Source of the DNA: Mortierella sp. BCC40632
Taxonomy: Eukaryota > Mortierellomycota > Mortierellomycetes > Mortierellales > Mortierellaceae
Direction: 5' to 3'
NCBI GenBank assembly: GCA_011634665.1
Contig: WAEK01000014.1
Coordinates: forward strand, 602,501-666,500
Length of the DNA: 64,000 nt
Shown: in pieces, positions 59,803 through 64,000 of the stretch
Numbering within the stretch: position 1 is the first letter of the stretch
Layout: every line of letters begins with the position of its first letter
Notes under the pieces: model-generated
The model's database searches: none
What the model saw: the letters and a program-made list of their open reading frames with translations, nothing else
What the model was told of the DNA's origin: nothing
Position numbers and translations under genes: made by a program

Positions 59803-62800
59803 ATGCTAGGTCAGAGTCGCCATGAGCACTCCTCGCGGCATCACCTAGATTCCTCTCAAGCAAAGAGGCCTCTTCGTACCAAGCGCGCTGCAGCCGACGC
59901 AGAAATTGCCGCCCAACTGGGTGAGTCGTTCACCCAGCTGCAGCTTGCTCTCCAAGACGACGAGCCCTCGTCCAGTCCACATTCATTCACTTCGCAGTCG
60001 TCGACATTTCCTTCCTCCCCATCGACCGTCTCTCTTACCAACAGTCTTGTCGATGTCCGCCAACTCGATTCAGGAGTCGACATTCAGGAGACCCCTCGTC
60101 CTGTCAACAGACGGTCAAATAGAGACTTTCAGATCATCCCTCCCGATGAGGCCGAATTGATGGACGAGTTTAATCTGCCAGACAGTCTCCGCCAGAACGC
60201 CCAGTTGCACAATGGCCACAGACAGCAACCGCAACAGCAACAGTCTTCGACCACGTCCTATCGGAACCACACTTTCAACCACAACAGCGACAGTAGCTCC
60301 AACCTGACGTCTATTGACCGAAAGACATCTGCGTCATCTAACACTTCTGTCTCCACCTGGTCATCGACAACCTCGTCCACCTCCTCGTCCTCAACAAAAC
60401 TTCAGGAACAACGTCCTCATCCTAAGAGGAACGATAGTAGCAACAGCAATAAAGCCATCCCAGAGCTCCGGCCAGAAGACTTTGGGGATCTCTTTGACCC
60501 AAAGTCACTCGAGGCTCTCTTCCCTACCGCAGGCGGCCGGAAGGACCTCAAATCGACTGAAGCTAGTGTTCCTGCGGTGAGTCGTCCATCACGACAGCGA
60601 CCGGAGCGACCAGAACAACAACAGCGACCAGAACGACTAGAGCAACAACGGCGACTAGAACGGGCAGAGCAACAACAACGACTAGAACGGGCAGAGCAAC
60701 AACAGCGACCAGAACGGGCAGAGCAACAACAGCGACCAGAACGGGCAGAGCAACAACAGCGACCAGAACGGGCAGAGCAACAGCAGCGACCAGAACGGGC
60801 AGAACAACAACATCAGCAAACAGTAGTACCTCCGCCCAGGAGGGGTCGCGTTCTGGAACCAGGGCCAGGACTAATGGGAACGAAAGCAGCTACTGGCCAG
60901 AGTAACCGGTCTACACCCGACCTATATGAAGACACCACAGGGAGACGGTCTCGTTCACGAAATACTAGTGCACCCTCACCCTCGAGAGCAGCATTACCAA
61001 GAGAAAGAGAACGTACACCTGGACGCACACCAACTCCGAATACAGCCTCCAGGATGACGCTCGAAGAGTCCATCTATGGAGGCGAGGCACCCAAGAGCAA
61101 AGAGGAGCCTCCCACCTCATCGTCATCGCTCCCTTTTACGACATCGGCTCAATCGAGCAGCTCTCAAAGCACGCGATCTTATGCTAAGCGGCCTCCTCCA
61201 GTGCCCATTGCGCCTGAGCCAGAAGGGTCTGGCCCCACTCCTCAGGCTAGTTTGTACTCGCAAATGCCCACCGTTCAACCCAGGACTTCATCCACTGTAC
61301 AAGTGGGCATGTCGTCGTCGTCTCATGCAGGCTCGAGTAGCACCAACGGGCAAATCTCTTCTCTGACCCACCAAAAAGTAGACAAGCCGGCACCGCCACC
61401 CAAGGACTCTTCCCGACGTTCGGCGAGCTCACAACAGGATTACAACCCTCGAAGCAGCAGTTCGAATGCTACCGCCAGTTCTCAAAACCATAGCAGCCAT
61501 GTTCAAAACGGCCATAGTACTAGCAGTGGCAGTGGGAAAAGCGCCAGCCGATCTGCCTACAGATCGCTGGATCATCACACAGCCACGGCCGCTAAACTCG
61601 GTAGCTTTGCCTCAGTGGTCGAAGAATCGATGCTCCGCCAACGTGCCTCGCCATCAGCTTCGGTGTCACCTTACTATGATGATCAGCCGACCTCGTCCTC
61701 CCGCACTCAGACCCACGCTCGTTCACAGTCTCAACCTCATGTGCAAACGCACCAAGTACAGTCATCCTCTCGATCCAGGAGTGGCTCTAATCCAAGCCAT
61801 TCCAGTTATTCCCAGAGCATGTCTAGCGATGGACGGTCCTCTAGAGACCGTCATCACCAACAAGAGAGTAGCCTGTATACTCTACAGGAGCATCCACGAC
61901 AGCCTTCCAGCCAAGAACATCACCAGAACCATCCCTCAAAGAGCTCTCAAAGCAGTCGCTCATATGGAGACCACTATGGTTATGGGCAGGGCGATAAACA
62001 AACGGAAAAGCGTGGTGACAGGGCCAGTGATAAATATGAGGACAAATATAGGGACAGGAGCAGGGATAGGAGCAGGGATAGAAGTAGTCATGGACACCGG
62101 CAGGAGCAGCACAGTTCTGGTCAGAGCAGTGGGCATAGCCATCACGATAAGCACCGCCATGGCCAGCAACATTCCTCCCAACGGTCCTATCAGTCCCCCT
62201 ACCAAGAGTCTACTTTCCGATCCTATGACTCTTCATCTCCATTGAACCATACAGGCACGAGTAACGGATCCTCCTATAGATCATCCCCTACACCGCCACC
62301 CACTGTCAACCAGACACCAGCCTACCAAACTCGAACTTCGTCGTCGGCGGCTCACCGCTCCAAGCCCTCAATAAATGGAACCCACCATCTTGCTCCTTCT
62401 CAACCACGGAGTGGTCGTGGACAAGGGCCCAAATCGGCATTGGTCAAGTCTCCTAGCACACGACGTCCCAAGACAGTGGACAAGTACGGCACGCCTCGTC
62501 AAGTCTTTTTCGGAGAAAAGATCATGATCGTCACCGTGGAACGGACCGAGTATCCCCCTCGACTACCACTTGTGGAGAGGAAAAAGAAAAAGAAGCTAGC
62601 CAAGGCGAGCAAGGAAAAGAGCAAGGCTGGACCCCACCCAGACCCAGAGTATAATGCCGATTACTACACCATACCCTTTACTCCCACGCCTGCCGAAGTG
62701 GAGGTTACCTTGGCGCCCTGGATCGGCAATCCGAACTATGATGAGGAGAAGCAAAACTCCAAGTTTTATTGCGATGACGATACCGACTATGAATATGAGG

Positions 62801-63006
62801 ATCAAGAGTATGAGGCACCTGAAGAGGAGGAAGAGGACGATGAGGATGATGAGGATGATGAAGACGATGAGGACGAAGACGATGATGATGAGTATGAAGG
62901 CCGTGCATGGGGCAAAAGTGCCGCCGGCGGCACTGATGGCCCTCGCAAGAAGAAGGGAGGCATTTTCAAGTTTAAGCGAGCTGTCAACAAGCTCCTTCGA
63001 AACTAG
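59803..63006 (+). CDS. Large disordered single-exon protein with 9-residue tandem repeat and acidic C-terminus
   Basis: Uninterrupted 1,067-codon frame starting MLGQSRHEHSS. Most is Ser/Gln/Pro/Arg-rich and predicted disordered. Nucleotides 60590-60815 carry a 27-bp tandem repeat encoding RPERAEQQQ-like units (about eight). Further on is a DRSRDRSRDRS patch. The C-terminal 200 residues look more ordered and are likely the conserved part: VDKYGTPRQVFFGEKIMIVT, VERTEYPPRLPLVERKKK, YNADYYTIPFTPTPAEVEV, TLAPWIGNPNYDEEKQNSKF. An Asp/Glu run and a basic amphipathic end (GGIFKFKRAVNKLLRN) follow and might bind membranes or nucleic acid. I do not recognise the family. Lack of introns contrasts with its neighbours. 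Confidence 0.8.
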   Translation: MLGQSRHEHSSRHHLDSSQAKRPLRTKRAAADAEIAAQLGESFTQLQLALQDDEPSSSPHSFTSQSSTFPSSPSTVSLTNSLVDVRQLDSGVDIQETPRPVNRRSNRDFQIIPPDEAELMDEFNLPDSLRQNAQLHNGHRQQPQQQQSSTTSYRNHTFNHNSDSSSNLTSIDRKTSASSNTSVSTWSSTTSSTSSSSTKLQEQRPHPKRNDSSNSNKAIPELRPEDFGDLFDPKSLEALFPTAGGRKDLKSTEASVPAVSRPSRQRPERPEQQQRPERLEQQRRLERAEQQQRLERAEQQQRPERAEQQQRPERAEQQQRPERAEQQQRPERAEQQHQQTVVPPPRRGRVLEPGPGLMGTKAATGQSNRSTPDLYEDTTGRRSRSRNTSAPSPSRAALPRERERTPGRTPTPNTASRMTLEESIYGGEAPKSKEEPPTSSSSLPFTTSAQSSSSQSTRSYAKRPPPVPIAPEPEGSGPTPQASLYSQMPTVQPRTSSTVQVGMSSSSHAGSSSTNGQISSLTHQKVDKPAPPPKDSSRRSASSQQDYNPRSSSSNATASSQNHSSHVQNGHSTSSGSGKSASRSAYRSLDHHTATAAKLGSFASVVEESMLRQRASPSASVSPYYDDQPTSSSRTQTHARSQSQPHVQTHQVQSSSRSRSGSNPSHSSYSQSMSSDGRSSRDRHHQQESSLYTLQEHPRQPSSQEHHQNHPSKSSQSSRSYGDHYGYGQGDKQTEKRGDRASDKYEDKYRDRSRDRSRDRSSHGHRQEQHSSGQSSGHSHHDKHRHGQQHSSQRSYQSPYQESTFRSYDSSSPLNHTGTSNGSSYRSSPTPPPTVNQTPAYQTRTSSSAAHRSKPSINGTHHLAPSQPRSGRGQGPKSALVKSPSTRRPKTVDKYGTPRQVFFGEKIMIVTVERTEYPPRLPLVERKKKKKLAKASKEKSKAGPHPDPEYNADYYTIPFTPTPAEVEVTLAPWIGNPNYDEEKQNSKFYCDDDTDYEYEDQEYEAPEEEEEDDEDDEDDEDDEDEDDDDEYEGRAWGKSAAGGTDGPRKKKGGIFKFKRAVNKLLRN
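60590..60815 (+). repeat. 27-bp in-frame tandem repeat
   Basis: Head-to-tail copies of a 27-base unit beginning CGACCAGAACGGGCAGAG, coding RPERAEQQQ. The last four to five copies are nearly identical at DNA level and earlier ones are diverged (RLERAEQQQ, RPERLEQQR), so the array has grown recently at its 3' end. Confidence 0.93.
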
Positions 63007-63387
63007 AGGACAATGCCAACTCTTTTTTTTTTTTTTTTTTTTTTTATTATTATTTTTTTCCCTGCCTAATCCTCTCTTTTCACGATCTACCATTCCTTCC
63101 ATCTTTTTTTTTCTTCTTTTCCCTTTTGTCACAAGCAAATCTCGTTTGTCCTACACTGAGATACTGTAAATATGATTCCTTTCTTATTTATCTTTTTTTT
63201 TTTTTCTTCGATTCTTGTACCATTATCTTTTTCGACTATGAAATATTCCATAAAGACAAAGAGAGTGTGAACTCAGGAGTATCATTACTACCAACAATCT
63301 GTTATTGATTTTTTTCTTTTCTTTTTATTCAAGTTGTTCAGGGAGTCAAGAAGCCCAAGAGTTAAAGATAGACAGAGAGCGAGAGAG

Positions 63388-63474
<87 letters not shown>
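63007..63474. other. Convergent 3' region
   Basis: T-rich 3' flank of the preceding + strand gene and the 3' flank of the minus-strand gene at the right edge, with a (GA)n tract at 63393-63469 immediately beyond that gene's stop. No gene. Confidence 0.65.
63393..63469. repeat. (GA)n microsatellite
   Basis: About 38 GA units abutting the end of the right-edge gene. Confidence 0.95.
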
Positions 63475-64000
63475 TCACCTAGGGTGGCCCTGGACATCAT
63501 CACCATCACCATCACTGTTGTTGTTTTTATTATTACCAGGAGAGACATCGACCGCCTCTGTGAGCCCCTGCAAAAGCCGCCCGAGCGCATTTTCGTTCGC
63601 ATTTCGCAATTCCTCATCCTTCTTTTGCTTGATTTTCCGCAGCTCTTCCAATGCGGCCGCTTGCTGAGCCATCCGTACAGCAGCCACCGTGGCCGAGGTG
63701 GAAGAGATTTTTGAGAGCTTGTATTCGACAGGCGATGGATCGATGCAGTGGGGTGCATTTCTGGACGTGGCCGTCGTCGTTGTTGTGCTCTCACCCATAG
63801 ACGCGTCCAAACTCATGTCGGTGGCCTCATTCGACTGTGATGTGGAGGCGTGTATACTGGCCACGGACCCTATTGGGTTCAATGATGAATGGATAGAACT
63901 GGAAGAGGAAGGGAAAGGTCTGGGGTATCGCGGGATGGGACGTGTTGCACCTGCTCCCGCCGAGAGTGCGGGATCGGTCACGGTAGACCAGGAATGCTCG
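63475..64000 (-). CDS. C-terminal part of an unidentified protein, cut by the window edge
   Basis: Minus-strand frame open from the right edge to a stop at 63475. It is Ser/Thr/Pro-rich (SSSSSIHSSLNPIGS), then a helical, charged stretch (VRMAQQAAALEELRKIKQKK, DEELRNANENALGRLLQGL) likely to form a coiled coil, ending in Asn/Asp-rich residues. The stop overlaps a GTGAAT donor-like site followed by a long sense-strand (CT)n tract and CAG, so a further small exon is possible. No family recognised. Confidence 0.6.
   Translation of the reverse strand, partial: EHSWSTVTDPALSAGAGATRPIPRYPRPFPSSSSSIHSSLNPIGSVASIHASTSQSNEATDMSLDASMGESTTTTTATSRNAPHCIDPSPVEYKLSKISSTSATVAAVRMAQQAAALEELRKIKQKKDEELRNANENALGRLLQGLTEAVDVSPGNNKNNNSDGDGDDVQGHPR

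Overview
This window is nuclear DNA of a filamentous, intron-rich fungus. Genes are split by many introns of about 90-200 nt with GTATGT/GTAAGT-type donors, CTAAC/CTGAC-like branch sites and T-rich 3' ends. Intergenic DNA is full of (GA)n/(CT)n microsatellites and long poly-A/poly-T runs, and proteins carry long Ser/Gln/Pro-rich disordered segments. The gene set (USP48-type deubiquitinase, class II eIF4E/4EHP, LisH-CTLH-CRA GID subunit, TRP-like membrane protein, polyQ proteins) suggests an early-diverging lineage such as Mortierellomycotina. That placement is inference; no rRNA or mitochondrial marker is present.

Layout from left to right: a 5'-truncated PP2C phosphatase (1-2475, +); a class II eIF4E (about 3.9-5.5 kb, +) whose conserved C-terminus is frameshifted; a DUF4097-type repeat protein (5.9-7.3 kb, -) with a GC-AG intron; a LisH-CTLH-CRA protein of the GID/CTLH ubiquitin-ligase type (8.9-11.0 kb, -); a 20-exon USP48-like deubiquitinase (12.5-18.4 kb, -); an M3 thimet-type oligopeptidase with two micro-exons (18.9-22.2 kb, -); a gene-poor stretch with degenerate coding remnants and a 12-bp minisatellite (22.2-26.4 kb); a RhoGAP protein (28.1-31.3 kb, -); a shared bidirectional 5' region (31.3-35.2 kb); a 1,895-residue TRP-like/ML-domain membrane protein (35.2-42.6 kb, +); a polyQ, putatively N-myristoylated protein (43.2-47.5 kb, -); an orphan protein with a helix-turn-helix-like N-terminus and coiled coil (51.9-55.4 kb, -); a frameshifted unidentified gene (57.0-57.5 kb, -); a single-exon disordered protein with a 9-residue tandem repeat (59.8-63.0 kb, +); and the 3' end of another gene at the right edge (-).

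I assembled the exon chains by hand, requiring GT/GC...AG ends, continuous phase and family-like protein across each junction. Completed chains give 388, 367, 1,085, 703, 698, 1,895, 1,382 and 747 residues for the DUF4097, GID, USP48, M3, RhoGAP, TRP, polyQ and orphan genes. The genes are unrelated housekeeping and signalling functions and do not form a cluster: ubiquitin turnover (USP48, GID-like), peptide degradation (M3), translation repression (4EHP) and Rho/phosphatase/channel signalling. I see no tRNA, rRNA, CRISPR array or intact transposon. The items most worth following up are the two single-base frame breaks in conserved genes, the micro-exons, the degenerate 22-26 kb block, the DUF4097 protein and the sense-strand pyrimidine bias upstream of start codons.
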